NCBI RefSeq assembly: GCF_000763945.1
Contig: NZ_JQFJ01000002.1
Span: 372,001 to 436,000 of the forward strand
Direction of reading: 5' to 3'
Length of the DNA: 64,000 nucleotides
Source: Sphingopyxis sp. MWB1
Lineage (GTDB): Bacteria > Pseudomonadota > Alphaproteobacteria > Sphingomonadales > Sphingomonadaceae
Shown here: positions 53,333 through 63,867 of the stretch, in pieces
Layout of the letters: the number at the start of each line of letters is the position of its first letter
Position numbering within the stretch: the stretch's first letter is position 1
Notes under the pieces: model-generated
The model's database searches: none
What the model saw: only the letters and a program-made list of their open reading frames with translations
Told to the model about the DNA's origin: nothing
Program-made: the position numbers and the translations under genes

Positions 53333-54607
53333 TCAGACCGCCGCGCCGCGACGTTTGACGATCATCAGGCCGATCCAGCTTAACGCCCCGGCGAGTGCCA
53401 GATAAAGGCCGACCACTTCGGTGCCGCCCCAATCGCCCAGCGCTTGCGCGACAATGGGCGCGGCTGCGCCGCCCAATATGCCGCCCCCGTTGAAAGCGAC
53501 CGATGCCCCCGTATAGCGGACATGAACAGGAAAAAGCTGCGTCAACCAGACACCCAGCGGACCATAAACCAGCCCCATGACAAAAAGCGCGGCGGCCAGG
53601 CCCAGTCCGACGACCGCAAGCGATCCCGACGCCAGCGCCGGACCGAAAAACAGACCGATAAAAATAGTCGCCCCACACCCAAGCCCCAGCACGCGCTGCG
53701 CGCTCGATGCGTCGCTTGCATAGCCGGCGTAGATGATACCCGCAGCCATGAAGAGAATCGCCCCCAGCTGCACAAGCAGAAAGGCTTCCTTCCCATAGCC
53801 GAGCGTCGTCGTACCATGCGCCAGCGCGAAACTGGTCGCGAGGTAGAAAATGGCGAAACAGGCGACGACCGCGAGAATGCCGGCAAGGGTGATGAGCAAA
53901 TGATGCCGTAGCAATTGCCCCAGCGGCACGCCCGGCGGCGGCCCCGCCTCCATCGCTTCGGCAAAGGCGGGGGTTTCGCCGATCTTCAACCGCACCCACA
54001 GGCCGAGACCGACCAACAGGGCGGAAAAGAGGAAGGGAATGCGCCAGCCCCATGCCATGAACTCGGCATCGCTGAGCCACAGGCCAAGGAGCAGGAAAAG
54101 GCCATTGGCAGCGATGAAGCCCACAGGAGCGCCCAGCTGCGGGAACATGCCGAAGCGGGCGCGCCAGCCCGGCGGGGCATTTTCGACCGCGAGCAAGGCC
54201 GCACCGCCCCATTCGCCGCCAAGGCCGAGCCCCTGCCCAAAGCGCAAAATGCACAGCAACAAGGGCGCCACCCAGCCGACCATGGCATAGGTGGGCAGAA
54301 AGGCGATGAGCAAAGTCGAGGCGCCCATCAGCATCAGGGAAGCAACAAGCGTCGATTTGCGCCCGATACGGTCGCCGAAATGGCCGAAGACGACCGCTCC
54401 AACAGGCCGCGCAAAGAAAGCCAGCGCAAAGCTCATGAAGCTGAGCATTAATTGCGCGGACGGCGATTCAGCCGGAAAGAAGAGCGGACCAAAGACCAGC
54501 GCGGCGGCAGTGCCATAAATATAGAAATCGTAAAATTCGACCGCCGTGCCGACAAGACTCGCCGTAAGAACGCGGCTATTCTGGCGATACGGGGTGAGAT
54601 TTATCAA
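53333..54607 (-). CDS. MHS-family MFS transporter (metabolite:H+ symporter)
   Basis: 424 residues from a TTG at 54607 that fits the family N-terminus (INLTPYRQNSRVLTASLVGT, then AVEFYDFYIYGTAAAL). ATG 54670 would add 21 residues. Twelve membrane helices are visible with the MFS loop GHFGDRIGRKSTLVASLMLM and RFGQGLGLGGEWGGAALLAVE. Relatives carry proline/betaine, citrate or shikimate. The substrate cannot be told. Confidence 0.85.
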   Translation of the reverse strand: MINLTPYRQNSRVLTASLVGTAVEFYDFYIYGTAAALVFGPLFFPAESPSAQLMLSFMSFALAFFARPVGAVVFGHFGDRIGRKSTLVASLMLMGASTLLIAFLPTYAMVGWVAPLLLCILRFGQGLGLGGEWGGAALLAVENAPPGWRARFGMFPQLGAPVGFIAANGLFLLLGLWLSDAEFMAWGWRIPFLFSALLVGLGLWVRLKIGETPAFAEAMEAGPPPGVPLGQLLRHHLLITLAGILAVVACFAIFYLATSFALAHGTTTLGYGKEAFLLVQLGAILFMAAGIIYAGYASDASSAQRVLGLGCGATIFIGLFFGPALASGSLAVVGLGLAAALFVMGLVYGPLGVWLTQLFPVHVRYTGASVAFNGGGILGGAAAPIVAQALGDWGGTEVVGLYLALAGALSWIGLMIVKRRGAAV

Positions 54608-54728
54608 GACGCAGGCTCTTTTTCTGTGAGTATCGTGATTCGCTGTTCCCTGTTTGATGCGCTTGCGCAAGCATAGATATGATCACTTCCTTTCTGGTGT
54701 CGAACCAGCCGCGGCGTTACGAACAGGC

Positions 54729-55598
54729 ATGAATGATCTTTCCCAGCCTGTCGGCATAGTGGGCGCAGGGCGCGTCGGCCAAGCTCTGGCGCTTGGGCTC
54801 GCGGCCCCTGAGGCGCCGCCTCCCCTGTTATGGACGCGCTCCGCCGCAAGCCTGAAGGGTGTCTTGGCGCGCGTTCCGGTCGTACGTCCAGTCGCCTCGC
54901 TCGGGGCGCTGGCAGCGGAAACCAAGCTGATCGCGCTTGCCGTATCCGACGATGCATTGGAAGAAGTGGTCAGGGAGTTGGCGTGGGCGATTCCGGAAGG
55001 CCATGCGCCTTTCGTCTTTCATGTCAGCGGGCGGAGCGGTGCCGATATTCTCGCGCCCCTTGCAGCGGCAGGCGCGCTGACGGCAGCGGTGCATCCGGTG
55101 ATGACCTTTACCGGCGAGCCGCAGGCCGAAGTTGCGCGCATGGCACGCGCACGCTTTGCCATTACCGGATCAAGCCCGGCAGCAACGCTGCATGCACGCG
55201 ACCTTGTCGCGCGGCTGAAAGGCGTGGCCGTTGAAATTGGGGAAAATCAGCGCCCGCTCTATCATGCCGCTCTTTGCCATGCCTCCAATCATCTCGTCAC
55301 CCTGATGGCAGATGCGTCGGAGGCATTGGTGAATGCCGGAGTCGAGGAGCCGGGACCGCTGCTGGCGCCGCTGGTGCGCGCCGCGCTCGCCAACAGCCTT
55401 TCGCGAGGTTTTTCGGCGCTTTCGGGGCCGATCTTGCGCGGCGATGCCGGGACGATTGCCGATCATCTGGCGGCGCTGGAGGCCGAATGCCCCGCGCTCT
55501 TGCCGGCCTATCGCGCCATGGCCTGTGCTACACTCGACCGGCTGGAACGCGACGCGGTGCCGGGCGACCGAACAGCTTTGAGGCAGCGGATCGGCTGA
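54729..55598 (+). CDS. Rossmann-fold protein with DUF2520 domain
   Basis: 289 residues. A Rossmann nucleotide-binding fold starts at residue 6 (VGIVGAGRVGQALALGLA) and a helical DUF2520 domain lies from about 155 (FAITGSSPAATLHARDLVARL, ENQRPLYHAALCHASNHLVTLMA). It resembles the pyrroline-carboxylate/6-phosphogluconate reductase superfamily, possibly F420- or NADP-dependent, but the reaction is unknown. ATG 54729 is favoured by the fold. Confidence 0.8.
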   Translation: MNDLSQPVGIVGAGRVGQALALGLAAPEAPPPLLWTRSAASLKGVLARVPVVRPVASLGALAAETKLIALAVSDDALEEVVRELAWAIPEGHAPFVFHVSGRSGADILAPLAAAGALTAAVHPVMTFTGEPQAEVARMARARFAITGSSPAATLHARDLVARLKGVAVEIGENQRPLYHAALCHASNHLVTLMADASEALVNAGVEEPGPLLAPLVRAALANSLSRGFSALSGPILRGDAGTIADHLAALEAECPALLPAYRAMACATLDRLERDAVPGDRTALRQRIG

Positions 55599-55646
55599 CG
55601 GACCTTGCCGTCGCTGACGCGGGCCGGGTACTGGACAGCGGGGCTC

Positions 55647-57980
55647 ATGTTCCCTAATCGTTCGCGCGTGAACAGCATTCCCCCCTCTCCTCTCGACCTG
55701 CCACCGCCCGACCCGTCGGACCCGCCCTATATCCTGGGACTGAACGGCCCGCAGCGACAAGCGGTGCTGACGACCGAAGGGCCGGTGCTGATGCTTGCGG
55801 GGGCTGGCACGGGCAAGACGGCGGCACTCACGGCACGGCTGGCGCATATCATCGCGACGCGGCGGGCCTGGCCGTCAGAGATATTGGCGGTCACCTTCAC
55901 CAATAAGGCCGCGCGCGAAATGCGCGAACGGATCGGACGGATGATCGGCGATGCGGTGGAAGGCATGCCCTGGCTGGGCACGTTTCACAGCATCTGCGCG
56001 AAAATGCTACGCCGGCATGCCGAGTTGGTGGGCTTGCAGAGCAATTTCACCATCCTCGACACCGATGACCAGCTGCGCGTGCTCAAACAGCTCATCCAGG
56101 CCGAGGGGCTTGATGAAAAGCGCTGGCCCGCGCGGCAGTTGGCGGGGCTGATCGACAAGTGGAAAAATCGCGGCCTCACGCCGCCCGACCTCGATGAAGC
56201 CGACAAGCAGGCCTATGCCGATGGCAAGGGGCAGCATTTTTACGCGCTGTATCAGGCGCGGCTGAAGACGCTCAATGCTTGCGATTTCGGCGACCTGCTC
56301 CTCCACATGCTGGTGATCCTCAAAAAGCATCGCGACGTGCTCGAGCAATATCAACAGCGTTTCAAATATATATTGGTCGACGAATATCAGGACACCAATG
56401 CGAGCCAATATCTGTGGCTGCGCCTGCTCGCCCAGGAGCGCAAGAATATCTGCTGCGTCGGCGATGACGACCAGTCCATCTATTCCTGGCGCGGCGCCGA
56501 AGTCGCCAATATTTTGCGGTTTGAAAAGGATTTTCCTGGCGCGACGGTGATCCGCTTGGAACAGAATTATCGCTCGACGCCGCAGATACTGGCCGCCGCA
56601 TCGGCGCTGATCGCGCAAAATTCGGACCGTTTGGGCAAGACCTTGTGGACCGAGCTTGATGCGGGCGACAAGCTGCGGGTGGTCGGCGTCTGGGACGGCC
56701 CCGAGGAGGCACGGCGCATCGGCGAGGATCTGGAAGCGTTGCAGCATCGCCAGATCAGCCTCGGCCGCGCCGCCATTCTGGTGCGCGCCCAGTTTCAGAC
56801 GCGCGAGTTCGAGGATCGCTTTATCGCCATCGGAATGCCCTATCGCATCATCGGGGGTTTCCGCTTTTACGAACGCGCCGAAATTCGCGACGCGCTCGCT
56901 TATTTGCGCCTCATCCATTCGCCCGCCGACGATCTGGCGTTTGAACGCATTGTCAATGTTCCCAAACGCGGACTGGGGGACAAGGCCTTGTCGCGTATTC
57001 ACCAGTTCGCGCGGATCGAGCGCAGCGCCCTGTTTCATGCTGCGGCGCGCATCGTCGAGACCGACGAGCTCACCCCGCAGGCCCGGCGCCAGCTCGTCCA
57101 TTTCGTGGGATTGGTTCGGGGCTGGCAGGCCAAGGCCAATGAGCTTTCGCACTCCGAGCTTACGCAGCTCATCCTTGATGAATCGGGCTATACCGCCATG
57201 CTGCAGACAGACCGTAGCGCCGAAGCGGCGGGGCGACTCGAAAACCTCTCCGAACTGGTGCGCGCGATGGAGGAATATGAGTCGCTGGAGGCTTTTCTGG
57301 AGCATGTCAGCCTCGTCATGGACCGCGACAATGAGGATCAGAGCGAAGCCGTGACCATCATAACCATCCACGCCGCCAAGGGGCTGGAATTTGATCATGT
57401 CTTCCTCGCCGGATGGGAGGATGGCGTCTTTCCCTCACAGCGCGCGCTCGACGAGGGCGGCCTCGCTAGCCTGGAGGAAGAACGCCGCCTCGCCTATGTC
57501 GCCATCACCCGCGCGCGCCAGCGGGCGAGCATTTATCATGCGGCCAACCGCCGCATTTACGGTCAGTGGACCAGCAGCATTCCCAGCCGCTTTATCGCCG
57601 AAATTCCGCCCGAACATGTGGCGAGCGAGAACAGCTTTGGGGGCGGCCAGAGCCTGTGGCGCGCCAATTGGTCGGCGCAGGGCGACCCCTTTGCCCATGT
57701 CGCAAAGAATAATCCCGCCCGCACCATGACGCGCGGTCCCGCCTGGCAGCGCGCGGTGGCGCAAAGCTCCACCATCACCCGCGCACCCGCGCCCTCCGAA
57801 GGCGCGCCTGCCGCTTCTGTCGGCGCCAAGCCCCGGGCCGACCTGACCATCGGCATGCGCGTCTTCCACGAAAAATTCGGCTATGGCGAAATCATCGCCA
57901 TTGACGGCAACAAGCTTGATGTCGAATTTGAGCAGGCGGGCAGCAAAAAAGTGCTCGACGGTTTCATCCACGCCGCCTGA
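55647..57980 (+). CDS. uvrD: UvrD/PcrA-type ATP-dependent DNA helicase
   Basis: 777 residues, SF1A helicase. Walker A is LAGAGTGKTAALTARLAH, the motif II region ILVDEYQDTNASQYLWLR, motif III GDDDQSIYSWRGAE, motif IV IRLEQNYRST, motif V AAKGLEFDHVFLAG, and motif VI VAITRARQRASIYH. The C-terminal SH3/Tudor-like UvrD tail (RVFHEKFGYGEIIAIDGNKL) is complete. It unwinds 3'-5' in nucleotide excision and mismatch repair. It follows the DUF2520 gene. Confidence 0.95.
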   Translation: MFPNRSRVNSIPPSPLDLPPPDPSDPPYILGLNGPQRQAVLTTEGPVLMLAGAGTGKTAALTARLAHIIATRRAWPSEILAVTFTNKAAREMRERIGRMIGDAVEGMPWLGTFHSICAKMLRRHAELVGLQSNFTILDTDDQLRVLKQLIQAEGLDEKRWPARQLAGLIDKWKNRGLTPPDLDEADKQAYADGKGQHFYALYQARLKTLNACDFGDLLLHMLVILKKHRDVLEQYQQRFKYILVDEYQDTNASQYLWLRLLAQERKNICCVGDDDQSIYSWRGAEVANILRFEKDFPGATVIRLEQNYRSTPQILAAASALIAQNSDRLGKTLWTELDAGDKLRVVGVWDGPEEARRIGEDLEALQHRQISLGRAAILVRAQFQTREFEDRFIAIGMPYRIIGGFRFYERAEIRDALAYLRLIHSPADDLAFERIVNVPKRGLGDKALSRIHQFARIERSALFHAAARIVETDELTPQARRQLVHFVGLVRGWQAKANELSHSELTQLILDESGYTAMLQTDRSAEAAGRLENLSELVRAMEEYESLEAFLEHVSLVMDRDNEDQSEAVTIITIHAAKGLEFDHVFLAGWEDGVFPSQRALDEGGLASLEEERRLAYVAITRARQRASIYHAANRRIYGQWTSSIPSRFIAEIPPEHVASENSFGGGQSLWRANWSAQGDPFAHVAKNNPARTMTRGPAWQRAVAQSSTITRAPAPSEGAPAASVGAKPRADLTIGMRVFHEKFGYGEIIAIDGNKLDVEFEQAGSKKVLDGFIHAA

Positions 57981-58072
57981 AACTGCCTTCGCTTCCCCAT
58001 CCCCTGTTTCGGGCTGGCCCCGCCCCGAACACATTGCTATTCGCAACTCAAATTTTTGGGGAGAATGTTGCG

Positions 58073-59236
58073 ATGACCAAATCGGGAATGGACGCCGACG
58101 TCTATAACGCCTTCATCGAGCAGCTCGACCGCTATGTGCGCGAGCGGCTGATTCCGGCGGAGGATCAGCTCGAAGAGCTGGGCCGGGTACCCGACGATAT
58201 TTTGGCCGAAATGCGCGACATGGGCCTGTTCGGCGTAACCATGCCCGAAGAATATGGCGGTGCCGGCATGAATATCAGCCAATATATCGGCTTCATCAAA
58301 TCGCTTGCCTATGCGGCGCCCGCCTATCGCTCGATCGTGTCGATCAATATCGGCATGGTGTGCAAATCCATTCTCGCCTTCGGAACCGAACGGCAAAAGC
58401 AGCAATGGCTGCCCAAGCTCGCTTCAGGGGCCATCGCCGCCTTTGGCCTCACCGAACCCGATAGCGGGTCCGACAGCGCCGCGATGAAGACGCGGGCGGT
58501 GCGCGACGGCAATGGCTATGTGCTCAATGGCACCAAACGCTATATCACCAACGCGCCTTTCGCCGACATGATCCTGGTGATGGCGCGCACCAATGCGGAA
58601 GCCTTGCCCAAAAACGCGCATGTCAGCGCCTTCCTCGTCCCTCGTGACGTCGCTGGCGTGTCGATCGGCAAGCCCGATGGCAAGATGGGTCAGGCAGGAT
58701 CGCAGATTGCCGATGTGATCCTGGACAATGTCCACGTCGATGGCGACGCCCTGTTGGGGGGCGAGGAAGGCATCGGTTTTCGCGCCGCGATGCAGAGCCT
58801 CGACAATGGTCGCCTGTCGGTCGCAGCGGCTAGCGTTGGCTATGCGAAAAGAATGCTCGACGCCGGACTGCAATATGCCATAGAGCGCAAGGCCTTTGGC
58901 GAGCCCATCGCCAATTTCCAGCTCATTCAGGCGATGCTCGCCGACAGCAAGGCCGAAATCTACGCCGCCGACTGCATGCTCGCCGACGCCTGCGCCCGCG
59001 CCGATCGCGGCGAGAAAATCATCGTCGAGGCGGCCGCGACCAAAATGTTCGCCAGCGAAATGTGCGGCCGCGTTGCCGACCGCATGGTCCAGATTCACGG
59101 CGGGGCGGGATATCTCAAGGAATATCAGGCCGAACGCTTCTATCGCGACTGCCGCATCTATCGCATTTACGAAGGCACGACGCAGATCCAGCAACTGGTC
59201 ATCGCGAAAAATATGATCCGCGATTACGCTGGCTGA
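58073..59236 (+). CDS. Acyl-CoA dehydrogenase (catalytic-Glu type)
   Basis: 387 residues with family boxes FGLTEPDSGSDSAAMKTRAVRDGN and IQIHGGAGYLKEYQAERFYR. The catalytic base motif IYRIYEGTTQIQQ retains Glu, unlike in the two genes at 6683-9124. It is probably an ETF-dependent short-chain dehydrogenase. ATG 58073 is the family-like start. The next feature is a tRNA on the other strand. Confidence 0.9.
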   Translation: MTKSGMDADVYNAFIEQLDRYVRERLIPAEDQLEELGRVPDDILAEMRDMGLFGVTMPEEYGGAGMNISQYIGFIKSLAYAAPAYRSIVSINIGMVCKSILAFGTERQKQQWLPKLASGAIAAFGLTEPDSGSDSAAMKTRAVRDGNGYVLNGTKRYITNAPFADMILVMARTNAEALPKNAHVSAFLVPRDVAGVSIGKPDGKMGQAGSQIADVILDNVHVDGDALLGGEEGIGFRAAMQSLDNGRLSVAAASVGYAKRMLDAGLQYAIERKAFGEPIANFQLIQAMLADSKAEIYAADCMLADACARADRGEKIIVEAAATKMFASEMCGRVADRMVQIHGGAGYLKEYQAERFYRDCRIYRIYEGTTQIQQLVIAKNMIRDYAG

Positions 59237-59254
59237 TGGGGGCATGGGGATAGG

Positions 59255-59347
59255 TGGCGGAGACGGAGGGATTCGAACCCTCGGTACCGGATTTACCAGT
59301 ACGACGGTTTAGCAAACCGTTGGTTTCAGCCACTCACCCACGTCTCC
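59255..59347 (-). tRNA. tRNA-Ser(GCT)
   Basis: A class II tRNA on the minus strand: acceptor GGAGACG/CGTCTCC, anticodon loop TTGCTAA with anticodon GCT in a GGTT-containing stem, long variable arm GTACTGGTAAATCCGGTAC-like, T arm GGGTTCGAATCCC. CCA is encoded and the discriminator is G, as usual for serine. Confidence 0.96.
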
Positions 59348-59580
59348 GCATGGCCTGCCGCGCTAACGACAGTCTGGCCTAGGCGGGCGCTATAGCCAGA
59401 GGTGCGGCGGGCTGCAATGTCTAACATCATCATTTTTTGGCATTAGACTTCGCCGATGCGGATTCGGTCCGACGCAAAATCGACTCGGGTCATCGCCGGT
59501 TCATTGCCGGAAAGGCAAAGCGAGTCATGATTAACCTTATTCAGCGGCGCGCTGCGCCGTTTTGGACCGCGGGGGACGAT

Positions 59581-60345
59581 ATGCGACGTCAATTCACCAA
59601 TCTCGCCATTGCCATTGGCGCTGCGATTGCGATGTCGCTTTCGCCTGCGGCGCAAGCGCAGATGACAAGCATCGATCCCAATACAGCGATTGATGCCGAT
59701 CTCGACAATCCCCCACCTCCGCCCCCCGCCGATTATAATAGTCCCAGCGACATCGACAGCGATCTCGCCACCGGCGACGAGCAATATGGCGCGCCTGCCA
59801 ATCCTTCGGCAACAGCGCCGGCGACGGGATCGCCCTCGACGGCGACGACGGTCGATCCTGCCGAAACCTATAAGCAGGATGATCTAATCGGTGCTGCCGA
59901 AGGCGTGTTCGGCAAGGGCGCCCAGGGTCTCGCGGGGCTGATTGAAGATATTCTGAAGAAGCAGGGCGAGCCCAACGCGTATATCGTCGGGCGCGAAGCC
60001 GGCGGCGCGCTCGGCATCGGGCTGCGCTATGGATCGGGCACGCTTTATCACAAGATTGAGGGCGAACAGCCTGCCTATTGGACGGGGCCGTCCATTGGTT
60101 TTGATGCGGGGGCCAATGCGGGCAATACTTTCGTTCTGGTTTACAATCTGTTCGACACCGAAGATTTGTACAAGCGCTTTCCTGCCGGGGAAGGCGCCGC
60201 CTATCTGCTCGGCGGGTTCAACGCGAGCTATTTGCGCCGCGGTGATGTTGTGCTGATCCCGATCCGCGTCGGGGTCGGGGCCCGGCTGGGGGCAAATATC
60301 GGCTATATGAAGTTCCGCAAGAAGCAGAGCTGGGTGCCCTTCTGA
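59581..60345 (+). CDS. EipA-like envelope protein (DUF1134)
   Basis: 254 residues from ATG 59581 (59527 is possible). A signal peptide ends SLSPAAQAQ. A Pro/Asp/Thr-rich low-complexity stretch covers about 35-95. The DUF1134 domain follows, with NAYIVGREAGGALGIGLRYGSG and GPSIGFDAGANAGNTFVLVYNL. In Brucella the related EipA supports envelope integrity. It is exported to the periplasm. Role here inferred from family only. Confidence 0.83.
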   Translation: MRRQFTNLAIAIGAAIAMSLSPAAQAQMTSIDPNTAIDADLDNPPPPPPADYNSPSDIDSDLATGDEQYGAPANPSATAPATGSPSTATTVDPAETYKQDDLIGAAEGVFGKGAQGLAGLIEDILKKQGEPNAYIVGREAGGALGIGLRYGSGTLYHKIEGEQPAYWTGPSIGFDAGANAGNTFVLVYNLFDTEDLYKRFPAGEGAAYLLGGFNASYLRRGDVVLIPIRVGVGARLGANIGYMKFRKKQSWVPF

Positions 60346-60368
60346 GGCCCCCCGCCAGTCGCTGCTCC

Positions 60369-60923
60369 CTAGTCGCCCTCGAAGGCGATGAGCGTTTCGC
60401 AGCACAGCCCGGCATCGGCGAGGCGTTTTGATCCGCCGAGGTCGGGCAGGTCGATCACGAAAAGTGCCGCCGCCACGTCCGCGCCGACATTTTGCATCAG
60501 CTTTGCCGTGGCCAATATGGTGCCGCCGGTTGCCAGCAGATCATCGACAAGCAGCACGCGCTGTCCCGCGGCCACGGCGCCATCGTGCAGCTCCAGCCGG
60601 TCGGCGCCATATTCCAGCTCATAATCGACGCCGATGGTCACGCCGGGAAGCTTGCCCGCTTTGCGGACCGGGACAAGGCCGACCCCCATGGCGGTCGCCA
60701 TGGCCGCGCCGAACAGGAAGCCGCGCGCTTCCACCGCCACGATCAGATCGGGATCATAGGCGGACGCACGATGCGACAAACGCCGCACGGCTTCGGAAAA
60801 GCCGGCGGCGTGGCCGATCAATGTGGTGATATCGCGAAACTGGATCCCCGGCTTGGGAAAGTCGGGGATTGTTCGGACCAGCGACGCAAGATCGAGATCC
60901 GGTTGAGGCGGAAGGGCGATCAT
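60369..60923 (-). CDS. apt: Adenine phosphoribosyltransferase
   Basis: 184 residues from ATG 60923. The PRPP-binding motif is VLLVDDLLATGGTILA, with RGFLFGAAMA and LVPVRKAGKLPG as the flexible loop and family start RTIPDFPKPGIQFRDITTL. It salvages adenine to AMP. It lies 26 bases after petC on the same strand. Confidence 0.95.
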   Translation of the reverse strand: MIALPPQPDLDLASLVRTIPDFPKPGIQFRDITTLIGHAAGFSEAVRRLSHRASAYDPDLIVAVEARGFLFGAAMATAMGVGLVPVRKAGKLPGVTIGVDYELEYGADRLELHDGAVAAGQRVLLVDDLLATGGTILATAKLMQNVGADVAAALFVIDLPDLGGSKRLADAGLCCETLIAFEGD

Positions 60924-60949
60924 CGGGGCAATCGCCCTTCCCTCTTTGC

Positions 60950-61759
60950 TCAATGTTCCTTGTTCGCCCAGATGTTGCGATAGGACAGGAAAGCGAGGAT
61001 CGTGAAAATCAGCAGATAGGCCATGACAGCCCAACCGACCTGCACGCGCTTCACCAGCTTGGGCTCAGCAGTCCAGACGAGGAATGCCGTCACATCCTTT
61101 GACATCTGATCGACGGTGGCTTTGGTGCCGTCGGCATAAGTGACCTGATTGTCATTCAACGGCTTCGCCATCGCAAGGTTCAGGTTCGGGAAATAGGGAT
61201 TGTAGTGAAGCCCCGGCCCCGGCTGCAGTTCCTTCGGAAGGTTGGCAGGCGGATTCTGATAGCCCGTCAGCAACGAATAAACATAATCCTTGCCGCCTTC
61301 GCGCGCCTTGGTGATCAGCGAAAGATCCGGCGGAATGGCATTGTTGTTGGCAGCACGTGCGGCAACCTCATTGGCATAGGGTGCCGGGAAATGATCCGAG
61401 GGCAAGCCATCGCGTGTCGCGGGTTCACCCGTGTCCGGGTTTATCGACGGAACCTGAAAGCTCTTTGCAAAAGCCTTCACCTGGCCTTCGGTATAGCCGA
61501 GATCCTGAATGTTGCGGAACGCGACCAGATCGAGGCTGTGACAGGCCGAGCAGACTTCCTTGTACACCTGCATCCCGCGCTGAAGCTGCGCGAGATCCCA
61601 GTGCGGAAACACGCCGTCGCTGGACAGTTTCAGATGCTTGGGGTGCTTGACGAAACTATAGGCGACATTGGGCTCATTCTTGAGCGGCGTCGTGAAGATC
61701 GCGAGCACCAGCGCGGTGATGAACCCGAGGCCAACGAGAAATCCGAGCGGACGAACCAT
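60950..61759 (-). CDS. petC: Cytochrome c1 of the bc1 complex
   Basis: 269 residues from ATG 61759. The heme-binding CSACH (near residue 60), the YKEVCSACHSLDLVAFRN box, and the distal Met ligand in NLAMAKPLND are present. A C-terminal membrane anchor (WAVMAYLLIFTILAFLSY) holds it in the inner membrane. An N-terminal helix also looks hydrophobic and acts as signal sequence. It ends the petABC operon. Confidence 0.95.
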   Translation of the reverse strand: MVRPLGFLVGLGFITALVLAIFTTPLKNEPNVAYSFVKHPKHLKLSSDGVFPHWDLAQLQRGMQVYKEVCSACHSLDLVAFRNIQDLGYTEGQVKAFAKSFQVPSINPDTGEPATRDGLPSDHFPAPYANEVAARAANNNAIPPDLSLITKAREGGKDYVYSLLTGYQNPPANLPKELQPGPGLHYNPYFPNLNLAMAKPLNDNQVTYADGTKATVDQMSKDVTAFLVWTAEPKLVKRVQVGWAVMAYLLIFTILAFLSYRNIWANKEH

Positions 61760-61790
61760 GGCTGTATCAGCTCCTATAAATGTCCGGCGC

Positions 61791-63071
61791 TCAGGCCGTT
61801 GCCGCCGACGTTTCGTCGGCCTTTTTTGCAAGGACAGCTTCGGTGATCGAATTCGGCATCGGCAGCGGACGTTCGATCCGCGAAACGATGGGCAGAATGA
61901 TCAGGAAGTGAGCGAAATAATAGATGGCGCCGATCTGGCTGAGAATCACCCAGGGCTGCTCGGCAGGCATCTTGCCGCAAATGCCGAGCAGAATGACGTC
62001 GGCCACCAGCACCCAGAAGAATTTCTTGTACAGCGGGCGATAGGTCGACGATTTGACCGGCGAGCTATCGAGCCAGGGCAGGAAGAAGAGGAGCGCGATC
62101 GACGCGAACATCGCGATGACGCCCCACAGCTTTGCGTCGATCCACAGGAAGTTGAAGGTGAAGGCCTTCAGGATCGCGTAAAAGGGCAGGAAATACCATT
62201 CGGGAACGATATGCGCCGGCGTCGACAGGGCGTTGGCGGGAATATAATTGTCCGCATGGCCCAGCATGTTCGGCGAGAAGAAGGTCAGCCCCGCAAACAC
62301 AAGCAGGAAGACGCCGAGGCCGAAACCATCCTTGGCGGTGTAATAGGGGTGGAAGGGCACAGTATCCTGTTCGTCCTTCACCTCGATACCCGTCGGATTG
62401 TTCGAACCGGGAATATGCAGCGCCCAGATGTGCAGGATCACCACGCCCAGGATCACGAAGGGCAGCAGATAGTGCAGCGAGAAAAAGCGGTTCAGCGTTG
62501 CATTGTCGGGAACGAACCCGCCCAGCAGCCACTGGCGCACCGGTTCGCCTACCAGCGGGATGGCCGAGAAGAATCCGGTGATCACCTGCGCGCCCCAGAA
62601 GCTCATCTGACCCCAGGGAAGCACATAGCCCATGAAGGCGGTCGCCATCATCAACAGGAAGATCACGACCCCCAGCAGCCACACCATTTCGCGCGGCGCC
62701 TTGTACGAACCATAATAAAGGCCGCGGAAGATGTGCAGATAGACGACGATGAAAAACATGCTGGCGCCGTTCATATGCGCGTAGCGGATGAACCAGCCGG
62801 CATTGACGTCGCGCATCACATGCTCGACCGAATTGAAGGCAACGCCGACATTGGCCGAATAATGCATCGCCAGCACGATGCCGGTGATGATCTGGATCGC
62901 CAGCGCGGCACCGGCAAGGACACCAAAATTCCAGAAATAGTTGAGGTTGCGCGGAACGGGATAACCGGCGCCGATCGCATTATAGACAAGACGCGGCAGG
63001 GGCAGCTTCTCGTCGAGCCACTTCATCAGCGGCTGCTGCGGCTCATAGTTCTTGGCCCAGGGAAAGCTCAT
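61791..63071 (-). CDS. petB: Cytochrome b of the bc1 complex
   Basis: 426 residues of normal length with eight membrane helices. Heme ligands are the two His pairs in the second and fourth helices ([19 protein letters not shown] and [13 protein letters not shown]), and the Qo-site PEWYF motif is present ([13 protein letters not shown]). [19 protein letters not shown] is the helix C end. It sits between petA and petC. Confidence 0.97.
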   Translation of the reverse strand: MSFPWAKNYEPQQPLMKWLDEKLPLPRLVYNAIGAGYPVPRNLNYFWNFGVLAGAALAIQIITGIVLAMHYSANVGVAFNSVEHVMRDVNAGWFIRYAHMNGASMFFIVVYLHIFRGLYYGSYKAPREMVWLLGVVIFLLMMATAFMGYVLPWGQMSFWGAQVITGFFSAIPLVGEPVRQWLLGGFVPDNATLNRFFSLHYLLPFVILGVVILHIWALHIPGSNNPTGIEVKDEQDTVPFHPYYTAKDGFGLGVFLLVFAGLTFFSPNMLGHADNYIPANALSTPAHIVPEWYFLPFYAILKAFTFNFLWIDAKLWGVIAMFASIALLFFLPWLDSSPVKSSTYRPLYKKFFWVLVADVILLGICGKMPAEQPWVILSQIGAIYYFAHFLIILPIVSRIERPLPMPNSITEAVLAKKADETSAATA

Positions 63072-63085
63072 CTTATTCTCGCTCC

Positions 63086-63643
63086 TCAGCCGATCGTCAC
63101 GACAGTGTCGCTGGTGAATTCATAGGGCGGCACAACCAGATTGGTCGGCGCGGGCCCCTTGCGGATGCGGGCGGCGGTGTCATAGTGCGACCCGTGGCAC
63201 GGGCAGAAATAACCGCCATAATCGCCGCGATTCTCGCCTTCAGCGGCGCCCAGCGGCACACAGCCGAGGTGGGTGCACACACCCAGGGTGATAAGCCAGT
63301 TTTCCTTGCCCGCCTTGGTGCGCTCGGCCAGGGTTTCGGCGTCGCGCAGATCGCTCATCGGCACAGCATTGGCTGCGGCAATTTCCTGCGGCGTGAGGTT
63401 GCGGACGAACACCGGCTGCTTGCGCCAGCTCGTCTTGATGGCCTGACCCGACTGGATCGCGGAAATATCGATCTCCGTCGAGGAAAGCGCCAGCACGTCG
63501 GCCGACGGGTTCATCTGGTTGACCAGCGGCAGAACCACCGCGCCGGCACCGACCCCGGCAAAGCTGACCGCGGCAATATTGATGAAATCACGGCGTCGGA
63601 CGCCGTCCTCCATATTGGTGCTGACTTCGGTTTCACTGGCCAT
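63086..63643 (-). CDS. petA: Rieske iron-sulfur protein of the bc1 complex
   Basis: 185 residues from ATG 63643. A twin-arginine-like start ([24 protein letters not shown] box) precedes the membrane anchor. The 2Fe-2S box pair is [10 protein letters not shown] and CPCHGSHYD. It is first in the operon with petB and petC and carries electrons from quinol to cytochrome c1. Confidence 0.96.
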   Translation of the reverse strand: MASETEVSTNMEDGVRRRDFINIAAVSFAGVGAGAVVLPLVNQMNPSADVLALSSTEIDISAIQSGQAIKTSWRKQPVFVRNLTPQEIAAANAVPMSDLRDAETLAERTKAGKENWLITLGVCTHLGCVPLGAAEGENRGDYGGYFCPCHGSHYDTAARIRKGPAPTNLVVPPYEFTSDTVVTIG

Positions 63644-63867
63644 GCGATCGCCCTTACCCTGGGTAAACAAAGGTTTTTCCCGAGATGTGGGTCGCCCTCT
63701 CCGCACGCATAGCATGGCGCATATCCCGACGGCCCCTCCGGGAATTTGGGGCCTGATAGCCGCACACACCATCCTTGCCAACAGGCAATTTCCCCTTTGG
63801 GCGCCCGCCATCGCCCCCCGGCCATTAACGCTCGATTTCAGAACGCTACGGCGATAAGGCGCCGCGC